Under the pieces are notes generated by a model. The model searched no databases. It saw only the letters and a program-made list of their open reading frames with translations, and was not told the origin of the DNA. From positions 1 through 64,000 of the forward strand of contig NZ_LABY01000047.1 in assembly GCF_001043975.1 (NCBI RefSeq): a DNA stretch of 64,000 nt. The letters are read 5' to 3'. The position numbers were made by a program, and so were the translations under genes. Positions within the stretch are counted from its first letter, which is position 1. Every line of letters begins with the position of its first letter. Shown piece after piece: positions 33,260 to 40,891 of the stretch. This stretch comes from Methylobacterium variabile. GTDB lineage: Bacteria; Pseudomonadota; Alphaproteobacteria; Rhizobiales; Beijerinckiaceae.

Positions 33260-34827
33260 CCACCTACGACACCCTGATCGTGGGCGCCGGCAGCGCCGGC
33301 TGCGTGCTCGCCGGGCGGCTCAGCGCCGACCCGGCGCGCCGGGTGCTGCTGCTGGAATCCGGCGGCGAGCCGCCCCTCGGCGCCGTGATCCCGTCCGACT
33401 GGCCGAGCCTGTTCAACACCGGGGTCGACTGGGGCTTCCACACCGAGCCTCAAGCCGGCTGCCGCCACCGGCGGATCTTCTGGCCCCGCGGCCGGATGCT
33501 CGGCGGCTCCGGCTCGCTCAACGCCATGATCTACCTGCGCGGCCTGCCCTCGGACTACGACGGCTGGGAGGCGATGGGCTGCCCCGGCTGGGGCTGGCGC
33601 GACGTGCTGCCGGATTTCCTGGCCTCCGAGGACAACGCCCGCTTCGGCAACCACCCGCTGCACGGCACCGGCGGCCCGCTGCCGGTCGAGGATTGCCCCT
33701 ATCGCGACGAGGGCGAGACGCTCTGGCACGATGCCGCCGTGGCGGCCGGCCATCCGGCGAACCCGGATTTCAACGGCGGCAGCCAGGAGGGCGTCGGCTT
33801 CTTCCAGCTGACCACGAAGGGCGGCGAGCGCTTCGGCACCAAGCGGGCCTATCTCGATCCGGCGCGGGAGCGCTCGAACCTCGCGATCGAGACCGGCGTG
33901 CTCGTCACCCGGATCGTGGTTGAGCACGGCCGCGCCGTCGGCGTCGAGTACCTGCGCAACGGCCGGTCGGAGCGGGCGCGGGCCGGGCAGGTCGTGCTCG
34001 CGGCCGGTGCCATCGCCTCGCCGCACCTGCTGATGCTCTCCGGCATCGGCCCGGCGGACGCGCTGAGAGCCGTCGGGGTCGCGCCGGTGCACGACCTCCC
34101 CGGTGTCGGCCAGGATCTGCAGGACCATCCCGCCATCACCCTCGCCTTCGCGGCCAAGCGCCCGGTCGGCCTCGGCGCCCTGGACGCGGCCGGGAGCTTC
34201 GCCGCGTGGCAGGCGCACCGCAGCGGCCCGCGGACCTCGAACTGGGCCGCGGCCGGCGGCCACGTCGCCACGCGACACGGCATCGAACCCGACCTCCAGC
34301 TCTACGGCATCGCCGCCCCTCACCGCGATTACGGCCGCTTCCTCTATCCGGGCTCCGGCTTCACCCTGTTCGCGGTGCTGCAACGGCCGGAGAGCCGCGG
34401 CGAGATCCGCCTGCGCTCCGCCGACCCGATCATGGCGCCGGCGATCGACCCGCGCTACCTAGGTGACGAGGGCGACTGCGACCTCGCCACCCTGATCGAG
34501 GGGGTGCGGATCAACCGGGCCATCGCGGCGGCGGGCCCGCTCGCCGAGGTGATCGCCCACGAGCTCAGCCCCTCGGCCGAATGCCTGGACGACGAAGGCC
34601 TCGCCCGGCACGTGCGCGGCCACCTCGCCTCGCTCTACCACCCGTCGAGCACCTGCCGGATGGGCTCCGATCCCGGGGCCGTCGTCGACCCGCGCAGCTT
34701 CGAGGTGCACGGGCTGGACGGCCTGTTCGTCGCCGACGCCTCGGTGTTCCCGCGGATGATCTCGGCCAACCTCAACGCGACGGTGATCCTGGTGGCCGAG
34801 CGGGCGGCGGTCGCGCTGGCGGGCTGA
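33256..34827 (+). CDS. GMC-family FAD oxidoreductase (choline/alcohol dehydrogenase-like)
   Basis: A 523-residue glucose-methanol-choline oxidoreductase. The N-terminal FAD fold has VGAGSAGCVLAGRL (about 9-22) and LLLESGG, the first signature includes WPRGRMLGGSGSLNAMIYLRG, and the C-terminal catalytic region has HPSSTCRMGSDPGAVVDP with the conserved His and ends with ASVFPRMISANLNATVILVAERAA. These flavoenzymes oxidise alcohols to aldehydes. It overlaps the ABM gene by 4 bases and closes the operon that starts with the amide-type transporter. A hydroxylated product of the amidase is a possible substrate. Confidence 0.92.
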   Translation: MTTYDTLIVGAGSAGCVLAGRLSADPARRVLLLESGGEPPLGAVIPSDWPSLFNTGVDWGFHTEPQAGCRHRRIFWPRGRMLGGSGSLNAMIYLRGLPSDYDGWEAMGCPGWGWRDVLPDFLASEDNARFGNHPLHGTGGPLPVEDCPYRDEGETLWHDAAVAAGHPANPDFNGGSQEGVGFFQLTTKGGERFGTKRAYLDPARERSNLAIETGVLVTRIVVEHGRAVGVEYLRNGRSERARAGQVVLAAGAIASPHLLMLSGIGPADALRAVGVAPVHDLPGVGQDLQDHPAITLAFAAKRPVGLGALDAAGSFAAWQAHRSGPRTSNWAAAGGHVATRHGIEPDLQLYGIAAPHRDYGRFLYPGSGFTLFAVLQRPESRGEIRLRSADPIMAPAIDPRYLGDEGDCDLATLIEGVRINRAIAAAGPLAEVIAHELSPSAECLDDEGLARHVRGHLASLYHPSSTCRMGSDPGAVVDPRSFEVHGLDGLFVADASVFPRMISANLNATVILVAERAAVALAG

Positions 34828-34883
34828 GAGCCGCCGCATCGGGAAAGGCCCGTCTCCCGGGGCGCATCGCGCCCGACCGGCGC

Positions 34884-35885
34884 TCAGCCCGCCGCCGGCC
34901 GCAGTACCGATTTCGGCATGACCCCGTAGGTCTTCTTGAAGGCGCGGCTGAAATGCGAGAAGTCGCTGAAGCCGCACTGCATCGCCACCTGCCCGACGTT
35001 GCGGGCCCGTCCCTCCTCGAGCAGCCGGTGGGCCAGCGCCAGCCGCTGCTGCCACAGCCAGCGGATCGCCGTGGTGCCGTCGGCCGCGAAGGCGCGGCAG
35101 AGGGTGCGCAGGGACACGCCGAGGCGGTCCGCGACCGTCGTCAGGTCGAGGTCGGGTTCCTCGATATGGGCGAGCAGGAAGGTCTTGGCCTGGCGCACCA
35201 GGTCCTCGTCGGCGACCCGGCGTCCCGGCGCGGTCAGGCTCGCCTCCAGCGAGGCGGCGAGCAGCTCGAGGAACGAGATGCCGAGGCGCTGCGAGCAGCT
35301 CTCGCTGAGCGGTGCCTCGAGCTCGACGATGTCGGTCATGGTGTGGGCGATCATCGAGGCGAGCGGCTGGCCGGGCCGGATGACCCGGGCCGCGAGGTGC
35401 GGAAGATCCGGCAGGCGCGCCGCCATCTGCCGCCGCGCGATGCGCGCGATGATCATCCGGGTGTCCTGCTCGAACTCCCACAGGAAGGGGCGCGCCGAGT
35501 CGTAGATCACCAGGTCGCCGACGGACGGAAGGGCGCAGCGGTCGTCCTGCACCAGCCGGCCGGTGCCGGTCTTCATCAGAGCCACGAAGACGTCGTCGTC
35601 CGGCCTCTGCCGCAGGCAGGCGGCGTCGCGGCGGTTCGCCATCGGCGAGAACCGGATGTCGCAGACATTGACCTTGCCCAACGCCACCTTCCGCAGCCGC
35701 GCCGCGAAAGGCTGGCCGGGGATCCTCTGCACCGTTTCCGACGGGCTCAGATGGGCGCAGATCGCGTCGCGCCAGTAGGAGAAGCGGTACTTCTCGGCGA
35801 GCACGGTGGTGTCGAAGGTCGTGATCGGCGCGGGCGAAGGTTGCGGGGCGAAGGCCGATCGCGGCGAGGCGGTGAGCGATGCCAT
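34884..35885 (-). CDS. AraC-family regulator, FeaR-like
   Basis: A 333-residue regulator. The N-terminal AraC-binding-like domain (about 25-205, with RFSYWRDAICAHLSPSE) is typical of FeaR, which controls aromatic amine use in E. coli. The C-terminal double helix-turn-helix (about 228-330) includes VADRLGVSLRTLCRAF and the AraC signature VGQVAMQCGFSDFSHFSRAFKK. The start at 35885 begins just before the first domain. It is divergent from the amidase at 36061 with a 175-base gap and probably activates it. It converges with the GMC oxidoreductase gene, 56 bases apart, where a small GGGCGC/GCGCCC hairpin lies. Confidence 0.88.
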   Translation of the reverse strand: MASLTASPRSAFAPQPSPAPITTFDTTVLAEKYRFSYWRDAICAHLSPSETVQRIPGQPFAARLRKVALGKVNVCDIRFSPMANRRDAACLRQRPDDDVFVALMKTGTGRLVQDDRCALPSVGDLVIYDSARPFLWEFEQDTRMIIARIARRQMAARLPDLPHLAARVIRPGQPLASMIAHTMTDIVELEAPLSESCSQRLGISFLELLAASLEASLTAPGRRVADEDLVRQAKTFLLAHIEEPDLDLTTVADRLGVSLRTLCRAFAADGTTAIRWLWQQRLALAHRLLEEGRARNVGQVAMQCGFSDFSHFSRAFKKTYGVMPKSVLRPAAG

Positions 35886-36060
35886 GACTGTCCCTCCGGC
35901 GTTCGGCGGCGTCGACGAGGGCGCCGCGTCCGCACCCACGCAATACCGGTGCCAGCGCATTCCAGGTTCTGACAGCTCGGGCCAAGCCGAATGGCCCGTG
36001 GGAGCCAGACGAGCCAGCGCTCTGTTGACAGGATGCGACCGACCGAGAGGGAAACCGCCG

Positions 36061-37464
36061 ATGTCCGCGACCCTGCACGACGAGTCACTGGTCTTCATCG
36101 CCGAGGCGATCCGTCGGCGGCAGGTGAGCGCCGTCGAGGTCGCGACCGCGATGCTCGCCAGGATCGATGCCCTCGACGGCGAATACCGCAGCTACACCAC
36201 GGTGACGGCAGAGCACGCGCTCGCGGCCGCCGCGCGGGCGGACCGCGAGACTGCGCTGGGCATCAGCCGCGGGCCGCTGCACGGCGTGCCGCTCGGCATC
36301 AAGGACCTGTGCGACACGCGCTTCGCGCCGACCGGTGCCGGTACGACGATCCGTCGCGACACCGTGCCCGAGGCCGATGCCACCGTGGTCGAGCGGCTGG
36401 AGCAGGGCGGCGCGGTGATCCTCGGCAAGCTCGCGATGACCGAGGGCGCCTACACCAGCCATCATCCGGACAATCCGGGCCCGCTCAACCCCTGGGGCCG
36501 CGGCCACTGGCTCGGCTCATCCTCGACCGGCTCGGGCGCCGCCACCGCGGCGCGACTCTGCTACGGCTCGCTCGGCTCCGACACCGGCGGCTCGATCCGC
36601 TTTCCCTCCGCGACCTGCGGGCTGACCGGCATCAAGCCGACCTGGGGTCGGGTGAGCCGCCACGGCGTCTTCCCCCTGGCGGCCTCCCTCGATCATGTCG
36701 GCCCGATGGCCCGCAGCGCCGCCGACGCGGCGGCGATCCTCGGCGTCATCGCGGGAGCCGATCCGCGCGATCCGACCGCCGTGCCGGCGCCGGTCGACGA
36801 TTACCTCGGCACGATCAGCCGACCGATTCGCGGCGTCACGATCGGCATCGATCGGCGCTTCGTCACCGACGGCATCGATCCGGAGGTGATCGGCGCCCTC
36901 GACGAGACCGAAGCGGTCCTGCGCGCGTGCGGCGCACGCATCCGCGAGATCGACGTTCCGGCGAGCGGCGATCTCGTGCGCGGCTGGATCCCGTTCTGCT
37001 CGGTCGAAACGGCGCTCGCCCACCAGCAGACCTATCCGGCACGGGCGGCGGACTACGGCCCGGATCTCGCGGGGCTCATCGACCAGGGGCGGCGCGTCAC
37101 CGGGCCGGAGTTCGGCGCGATCTACCACGACCGGCTCGCCTTCTCGGGCGCCCTGACCACCCTCTTCGAGGAAGTCGACCTCCTGTTGGTGCCGACCATG
37201 CCGGTGCCGGTCCCGAGCCTCGCGCGAATGGGCGAGTACGGCCAGGATCCGGAGGTGCTGCTGCGCATCCTGCGCTTCACCGCGCCGTTCAACTTCTCCG
37301 GCAGCCCGACCATCACCCTGCCGGCGGGCATCGACGCCGCCGGCCTGCCCTTGAGCGTGCAGCTCGTCGGGCCCCATCTGTCGGAGGCCCTCCTGTGCCG
37401 TGCCGGCCACGCGATCCAGCAGGTCACGGATTGGCATACGCAGCGCCCGGCTGATCTGGCGTAG
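36061..37464 (+). CDS. Amidase-signature family amidase (AraC-linked)
   Basis: A 467-residue amidase with Lys81 (LGIKDLCDT), a cis-Ser loop that reads LGSSSTGSG instead of GGSS (Ser153-155) and nucleophile Ser178 in DTGGSIRFP. It is otherwise complete and resembles GatA-like bacterial amidases of broad amide range. The start at ATG 36061 was chosen from the family's N-terminus (SLVFIAEAIRRRQVSAVEV); the frame is open upstream. It stands alone and divergent from the FeaR-like regulator, which suggests induction by an amine or amide. An AT-rich gap follows. Confidence 0.9.
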   Translation: MSATLHDESLVFIAEAIRRRQVSAVEVATAMLARIDALDGEYRSYTTVTAEHALAAAARADRETALGISRGPLHGVPLGIKDLCDTRFAPTGAGTTIRRDTVPEADATVVERLEQGGAVILGKLAMTEGAYTSHHPDNPGPLNPWGRGHWLGSSSTGSGAATAARLCYGSLGSDTGGSIRFPSATCGLTGIKPTWGRVSRHGVFPLAASLDHVGPMARSAADAAAILGVIAGADPRDPTAVPAPVDDYLGTISRPIRGVTIGIDRRFVTDGIDPEVIGALDETEAVLRACGARIREIDVPASGDLVRGWIPFCSVETALAHQQTYPARAADYGPDLAGLIDQGRRVTGPEFGAIYHDRLAFSGALTTLFEEVDLLLVPTMPVPVPSLARMGEYGQDPEVLLRILRFTAPFNFSGSPTITLPAGIDAAGLPLSVQLVGPHLSEALLCRAGHAIQQVTDWHTQRPADLA

Positions 37465-37509
37465 TCGCATCGGCCGCCGGATTTCGACAAGCTGTGCAAG
37501 CCTCTTCTG

Positions 37510-37800
37510 CTTCTGGCAGGAATAATCAACGGCGAGTGCATTATTGTATGATTTTGTAGATGATTTATCTCAATTCAATTACTTGCAAAAAGATAAAAAT
37601 CTAATAGCGAATTTCCTCAAATATTCTTGCCATTTGACCTGTATATTTAGAAATATATCGCATAATATTATGCATCGCAACATGATCGTAGCGCGATCGA
37701 AATGCTTTGGGCGCAGCACATTGCCCTCAAAATATGGGTTTTCAATTAAATCTCGGATAAAAATCATCATAACTGTGCCGATATTCTTCCACGTCGGGCA
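37510..37800. other. AT-rich island without a supported gene
   Basis: About 290 bases with a base composition far from the GC-rich surroundings, full of short A and T runs. It contains the perfect palindrome GCATAATATTATGC (37660-37673). A 118-codon frame on the plus strand and an 86-codon frame on the minus strand are open but have no motif, and their codon use is unlike other genes here. It may be a foreign fragment or a nucleoid-protein target. Confidence 0.6.
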
Positions 37801-37932
37801 AGGTGGGCGCAACCGATACGCGGACCTGGGGACGCCCACAGCCCTCCGGATTCTCGCCGCCGCCCGTCACCGTCACATCCGGAGTGCGCTTGCGCAGTGA
37901 CGGGACCCCGCCCCGAAAAATTTTGCGAAAAC

Positions 37933-37957
37933 GGAACGACGTCCGATCATCCGCGTT
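37933..37957 (+). promoter_or_regulatory. EcfG (general stress sigma factor) promoter for hsp20
   Basis: GGAAC at 37933-37937 and CGTT at 37954-37957 are separated by 16 bases, the alphaproteobacterial EcfG/PhyR consensus. It lies about 100 bases before the hsp20 start, leaving room for the structured leader. Confidence 0.65.
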
Positions 37958-37991
37958 ACGCGCGTGCGAGGCCCGCATGGGCTCGCATGGT

Positions 37992-38055
37992 GGGCGCCGG
38001 ACGAGAGGTGTCTGGCGGCCCTCGTCATCACGTTGCTCGCAAGGAGGATGTGGTC
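37992..38055 (+). promoter_or_regulatory. ROSE-like RNA thermometer in the hsp20 leader
   Basis: An imperfect hairpin (37992-38002 with 38010-38021, one bulged G) is followed by CGTTGCTCGCAAGGAGGAT, in which TTGCT stands just before and can pair near the AAGGAGG ribosome-binding site. This matches the ROSE layout of rhizobial small heat-shock genes, where heating opens the site. Confidence 0.6.
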
Positions 38056-38538
38056 ATGAGGACCTACGACTTCGCGCCGCTCTATCGTTCCACGGTCGGC
38101 TTCGACCGCCTCTTCTCGATGCTCGACCAGGCCGCCCGGATCGAGCCGTCGACGCAGTGGCCGCCCTACGACATCGAGAAGGTGGCGGATGACGCCTACC
38201 GCATCACCATGGCGGTCGCCGGCTTCTCCCAGGACGAGATCGAGCTCACCCAGCACGACACCACGCTGCTCGTCACCGGGCAGAGGAAGGACAAGGACGG
38301 GGGGCACGAGTATCTGCACCGCGGCATCGCCGCGCGCGCGTTCCGTCAGACCTTCAACCTGGCCGACCACGTGACGGTCATCGGCGCATCCCTCGAGCAC
38401 GGTCTGCTGACCGTGGATCTCAAGCGTGAGGTGCCGGAGGCGTTGAAGCCCCGCCGCATCGCGATCGGCGGCGCCCAGGCGGCCATCGGGCAGGACAACG
38501 CGCCGGCCCAGGTCGAGGACCGCGCCAGGGTGGCCTGA
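38056..38538 (+). CDS. Small heat shock protein, Hsp20/IbpA family
   Basis: A 160-residue ATP-independent chaperone. The N-terminus (MRTYDFAPLYRSTVGFDRLFSML) is typical of class A rhizobial Hsp20 proteins. The alpha-crystallin domain covers about 35-128, with PYDIEKVADDAYRITMAVAGF, ELTQHDTTLLVTGQ and the ending GLLTVDLKREVPE. A short C-terminal tail has PRRIAI, the I-x-I anchor. It binds unfolding proteins under heat or other stress. An EcfG promoter and a ROSE-like leader lie upstream, so both general stress and temperature should control it. The next gene may share the transcript. Confidence 0.93.
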   Translation: MRTYDFAPLYRSTVGFDRLFSMLDQAARIEPSTQWPPYDIEKVADDAYRITMAVAGFSQDEIELTQHDTTLLVTGQRKDKDGGHEYLHRGIAARAFRQTFNLADHVTVIGASLEHGLLTVDLKREVPEALKPRRIAIGGAQAAIGQDNAPAQVEDRARVA

Positions 38539-38628
38539 GCCCCGCGACAGCGAATGGATGGTCCGGGGGAGCGCGCCCTCCCCGGCCCGTTCTCGTGGAA
38601 CGTCCCGCACCATCAGGGAGGATGACCC

Positions 38629-39117
38629 GTGTCGACGATGGAGACGCATCTCACCCATTCCGGTCTCATGAACCCGCCCGGCAGTCAGCCCGCGTCGTTC
38701 GAGGCATGGCAGGCGCTCGTGGCGCCCGGCGACGTGTTCCGGCACCCGCGTGAGGTTCTGGCGCACCCGCACCTGACCAGCGGGGAGAAGCGCGCAGTCC
38801 TCGCGTCGTGGGCCTCGGACGCCTGCGCCCTGGAGAACGCGCCGGGCCTGCGCTGCCTGGCCGGCTGCCGGGCCGAGCCTGTGTCGGTGGACACCGTGCT
38901 GGCGGTCCTGGCCCAGCTCGACCGCGAGGCCATCGCCGTCCCGGCGCGGCGGGAGCCGCCGCGCCAGCGGGCGCGCGGTCTCGCGAGCCTGCGCCGATAC
39001 GGCCGCCCCGGACGCCAGGACGATGACGACGATCCGCCGCCTTGCCCGGCCGCGGCGATGCCGCGCCCGCGAACGCCCCCGGGTGCCGCGGCGCTCGCCC
39101 TCCGCCTGCCGGCGTAG
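38629..39117 (+). CDS. Conserved hypothetical protein next to hsp20
   Basis: A 162-residue protein with a GTG start and GGGAGG ribosome-binding site. The central part, FRHPREVLAHPHLTSGEKRAVLASWASDACALENAPGL in pieces, is a recognisable short domain found in many Hyphomicrobiales proteins of unknown function, often near stress genes. The C-terminal half is low-complexity, rich in Arg, Pro and Ala with an acidic run (QDDDDD). No signal peptide or catalytic motif is visible. It starts 90 bases after hsp20; a GGGGAG/CTCCCC hairpin lies between. Function unknown. Confidence 0.65.
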   Translation: MSTMETHLTHSGLMNPPGSQPASFEAWQALVAPGDVFRHPREVLAHPHLTSGEKRAVLASWASDACALENAPGLRCLAGCRAEPVSVDTVLAVLAQLDREAIAVPARREPPRQRARGLASLRRYGRPGRQDDDDDPPPCPAAAMPRPRTPPGAAALALRLPA

Positions 39118-39367
39118 CGACGCCGCCGTGGAGCCCGTGCGTGGAGCCCGTGGCGGCAGTCGCGCGCCCTGCCCCGCCTCAGGAGGCGGGCCATGATGGG
39201 AATGTCGGCTCCGCGCGTGCCGCGTGACGGGAAGCACCGCCCGCCACGCGGCACGCCTTCGGGGATCCCCACGATGCGTCCTCGCGAGCGCTGACAAGGA
39301 TTTGGGGAGCCGCTACCGTGCCGGTCCGCCGGGGCCTGCCCCTCGCCACGGAGCCTCGACCGAGACC

Positions 39368-40891
39368 ATGACCGATAGCGCAACGAGCCAGCCGGCCGGC
39401 GAGGGCCCAAGGATCTCGACCGGCGTGCCGGGCCTGGACGACGTCCTGCGCGGGGGCCTGACGCCGAGCCGGCTCTACCTGCTGGAGGGCACGCCCGGGA
39501 CCGGCAAGACGACGCTGGCGCTGCAGTTCCTGCGGGACGGCCTCGCCCGGGGCGAGCGCACCCTCTACGTCACCTTGTCCGAGACCGCCGACGAGCTCCG
39601 GTCGGCGGCGGCGACGCACGGCTGGTCGCTCGACGGCATCGAGGTCTACGAGCTCGTCGACGATATGGGCCTCGACCCCGACAGCGAGCAGTCGATCCTG
39701 CACCCGTCCGAGGTCGAGCTCGGCGAGACCGTCAGGGAGGTCATCGCGCGGGTCGACGAGCTGAGGCCGGATCGCGTGGTGTTCGACAGCCTCTCCGAGC
39801 TGCGCCTGCTCGCCCAGAACCCGCTGCGCTACCGGCGCCAGATCCTCGCGCTGAAGAGGTTCTTCGCCAAGCGCGCCTGCACCGTGCTGATGCTCGACGA
39901 CAAGACCTCCGAGACCGGGGACGTGCAGCTCCACAGCATCGCCCACGGGGTCCTCTCCCTGGACCAGCTGGCGCGCGAGTACGGGTCGGAGCGGCGGCGG
40001 CTTCGCGTGGTGAAGATGCGCGGCATCAAGTTCCGCGGCGGCTACCACGATTTCGCCCTGGAGACCGGCGGCGTGCGGGTGTTCCCCCGCCTGGTCGCCG
40101 CCGAGCACCACGCGAGCTTCGACCCGAAGGGCAGGTCGACCGGCTCGGACGAGCTCGACATGCTCTTCGGCGGCGGCCTGGTGCCGGGAACCAACACGCT
40201 GCTCCTCGGCCCCTCCGGCGTCGGCAAGACCACGACCGCCATCCGGTGCATGCTGGCGGCACTGGAGCGCGGCGAACGCGCGACCTACTACCTGTTCGAC
40301 GAGGGCCTCGCGACCCTGCTGGCGCGCTCGTCACTGCTCGGCATGGACCTGGGATCCCACGTCGAGGCCGGCCGGCTGACCATCACGCAGATCGACCCCG
40401 CCGAGCTCTCGCCGGGCGAGTTCGCGACCCTGGTCAGGGAAGCCGTCGAGGAGCAGCGGTCCGCCTTCGTCGTCATCGACAGCCTGAACGCCTACCTGCA
40501 CGCGATGCCGGGCGAGCAGTATCTGCTGCTGCAGATGCACGAGCTCCTGAGCTACCTGAACCAGCAGGGCGTCACGACGATGCTGGTGCTGGGCCAGCAC
40601 GGTGTCGTCGGCGAGGTGCGCACCGACGTCGACCTGAGCTACCTCAGCGACTGCATCCTGCTGTTCCGCTTCTTCGAGGCCAAGGGGCAGGTGCGCACCG
40701 CGCTCTCCGTGGTGAAGAGCCGGGTCAATGCGCACGAGCGCACCATCCGGGAGCTGAGGCTGTCCGCGAGCGGGCTGCAGGTGGGCGAGTCCCTCGGCGA
40801 CTTCGAGGGCGTGCTCACGGGCCTGCCGTCCTACCGCGGCGAGGTGGCCATGCTGACGGGCCGGGCCCCGTCCGACGGCGGGGCCCGGTGA
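39368..40891 (+). CDS. KaiC-like double-domain RecA-fold ATPase
   Basis: A 507-residue protein with two KaiC domains. The first (about 15-245) has Walker A GTPGTGKTT (41-49), SETADEL and Walker B RVVFDSLSEL. The second (about 255-490) has Walker A GPSGVGKTT (281-289) and Walker B FVVIDSLNAY. It has the overall plan of cyanobacterial KaiC, but no KaiA or KaiB gene is nearby, and the C-terminal phosphorylation segment is not evident. Such proteins in non-cyanobacteria often work with histidine kinases in stress or light signalling. It overlaps the following hybrid kinase by GTGA, so the two are co-produced and probably act together. Confidence 0.9.
   Translation: MTDSATSQPAGEGPRISTGVPGLDDVLRGGLTPSRLYLLEGTPGTGKTTLALQFLRDGLARGERTLYVTLSETADELRSAAATHGWSLDGIEVYELVDDMGLDPDSEQSILHPSEVELGETVREVIARVDELRPDRVVFDSLSELRLLAQNPLRYRRQILALKRFFAKRACTVLMLDDKTSETGDVQLHSIAHGVLSLDQLAREYGSERRRLRVVKMRGIKFRGGYHDFALETGGVRVFPRLVAAEHHASFDPKGRSTGSDELDMLFGGGLVPGTNTLLLGPSGVGKTTTAIRCMLAALERGERATYYLFDEGLATLLARSSLLGMDLGSHVEAGRLTITQIDPAELSPGEFATLVREAVEEQRSAFVVIDSLNAYLHAMPGEQYLLLQMHELLSYLNQQGVTTMLVLGQHGVVGEVRTDVDLSYLSDCILLFRFFEAKGQVRTALSVVKSRVNAHERTIRELRLSASGLQVGESLGDFEGVLTGLPSYRGEVAMLTGRAPSDGGAR

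Noticed and set aside
37544-37900. A 118-codon protein in the AT-rich island
   Set aside because: No ribosome-binding site, no motif, and the frame runs from AT-rich into GC-rich DNA with a sharp change of composition.
38561-38590. Terminator after hsp20
   Set aside because: The GGGGAG/CTCCCC stem is only 6 bp and has no T run; the next gene may be co-transcribed.
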